This document shows positions 5,113 through 5,628 of a stretch of 5,628 nucleotides of DNA, one piece after another. This stretch comes from Ignavibacteria bacterium. GTDB taxonomy: Bacteria; Bacteroidota; Ignavibacteria; Ignavibacteriales; Ignavibacteriaceae. The notes under the pieces were generated by a model. That model was not told the DNA's origin, did not search any database, and saw only the letters and a list, made by a program, of their open reading frames with translations. Where the stretch lies: NCBI GenBank assembly GCA_029863735.1, contig JAOTUT010000122.1, forward strand, positions 1 through 5,628. Reading direction: 5' to 3'. Each line of letters opens with the position of its first letter. The stretch's first letter is position 1. The position numbers and the translations under genes were made by a program.

Positions 5113-5628
5113 ATGGACTATTTTGAATTACATCCTGTTAATCCTGAACTTAGATTTATCAACAAAGCAATAAATGTGCTCAAAGAGGGTGGGGTGATCA
5201 TCTATCCAACTGATACCGTCTATGGCATTGGCTGTGATATATTAAATAAAGAAGCACTCGATAGAGTAAAGCAGATCAAGAGTAATCCTGACATCAAACT
5301 ACTTAGTTTCATCTGTCCCAATTTAAAAAATATTGCAAAGTATGCAAGAGTATCTGATTACGCTTATAAGACTATGAAACGTTTATTGCCCGGTCCATAC
5401 ACTTTCATTTTGCCGGCTGCCAAAAATGTTCCCAAAAAATTATGGAGTAAAAGGAAAACAGTTGGAATAAGAATTCCTAATCACGTCGTTGCATTGAAGA
5501 TTGTTCAAGGATTAGGTAATCCAATTGTCAGCACAAGTACAACAACACGCAAGGGAGAACTGCTTGTTGATCCTCTTGAAATTCGATCAGTTTTTGATTT
5601 CCAGGTAGATTTGATGCTTGCTTCAGGA
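5113..5628 (+). CDS. yciO: YciO-type Sua5/YciO/YrdC family protein (partial, 3' end outside the window)
   Basis: The family is built on the YrdC fold that binds ATP and RNA. TsaC/Sua5 members make threonylcarbamoyl-AMP for the t6A37 modification of tRNA, while YciO members are less well defined. The 172 visible codons run in frame to the window edge with no stop; E. coli YciO is about 206 residues, so roughly 35 are missing. Visible motifs are HPVNPELRFINKA (7-19) and GGVIIYPTDTVYGIGC (26-41). Further on are PGPYTFIL (93-100), KRKTVGIRIP (113-122), NPIVSTST (136-143) and VDLMLASG (165-172). The N-terminal HPxNPxxRxI pattern and STS in place of SxN point to YciO rather than TsaC. The KxR of TsaC aligns here with Lys56-Ser-Asn58. 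It may be annotated as threonylcarbamoyl-AMP synthase, but that activity should not be assumed. It is divergent from rpmB. Confidence 0.85.
   Translation, partial: MDYFELHPVNPELRFINKAINVLKEGGVIIYPTDTVYGIGCDILNKEALDRVKQIKSNPDIKLLSFICPNLKNIAKYARVSDYAYKTMKRLLPGPYTFILPAAKNVPKKLWSKRKTVGIRIPNHVVALKIVQGLGNPIVSTSTTTRKGELLVDPLEIRSVFDFQVDLMLASG

Overview
The window is a compact, AT-rich (clearly below 45% GC by eye) bacterial housekeeping region. The gene order and protein styles suggest the Bacteroidota/Chlorobiota/Ignavibacteriota group: an L25-pth junction, a K+-dependent membrane pyrophosphatase with a long cytoplasmic loop, and an rpsF-ssb-rpsR-rplI operon. Every complete gene except pth has a clear purine-rich Shine-Dalgarno (SD) sequence. 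Typical Bacteroidia and Flavobacteriia mostly lack these, so an Ignavibacteria/Chlorobi-like lineage is the better guess. This placement is inference from protein style and cannot be proven here.

Layout, left to right: (1) positions 1-39 hold the acidic C-terminal end of a gene that is probably rplY (ribosomal protein bL25). (2) Thirteen bases later comes pth (peptidyl-tRNA hydrolase), starting at TTG. (3) Fifteen bases after pth comes hppA, a 728-residue ion-pumping membrane pyrophosphatase. (4) An 89-base gap with a candidate promoter and an RNA hairpin leads into the tightly packed operon rpsF (bS6), ssb, rpsR (bS18), rplI (bL9), all on the plus strand. (5) A strong hairpin terminator at 4604-4636 separates rplI from rpmB (bL28), which converges on it from the minus strand and can probably use the same hairpin. 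(6) A 219-base AT-rich divergent gap holds candidate promoters for rpmB and for the last gene. (7) A YciO-type member of the Sua5/YciO/YrdC family runs off the right edge; 172 codons are visible.

Most genes serve translation: four or five ribosomal proteins plus peptidyl-tRNA recycling. SSB serves DNA replication and repair and is co-transcribed in a widely conserved arrangement. The pyrophosphatase recovers energy from the pyrophosphate released by tRNA charging and nucleic-acid synthesis, storing it as a Na+ and/or H+ gradient.

I found no mobile element, CRISPR array, RNA gene, phage gene or unknown gene cluster, and nothing I would call a new system. The points most worth a second look are the SSB without its usual C-terminal protein-interaction tip, the substituted positions in otherwise invariant motifs of the pyrophosphatase and Pth, the hairpin in the rpsF leader, and the altered active-site positions of the YciO-like protein.
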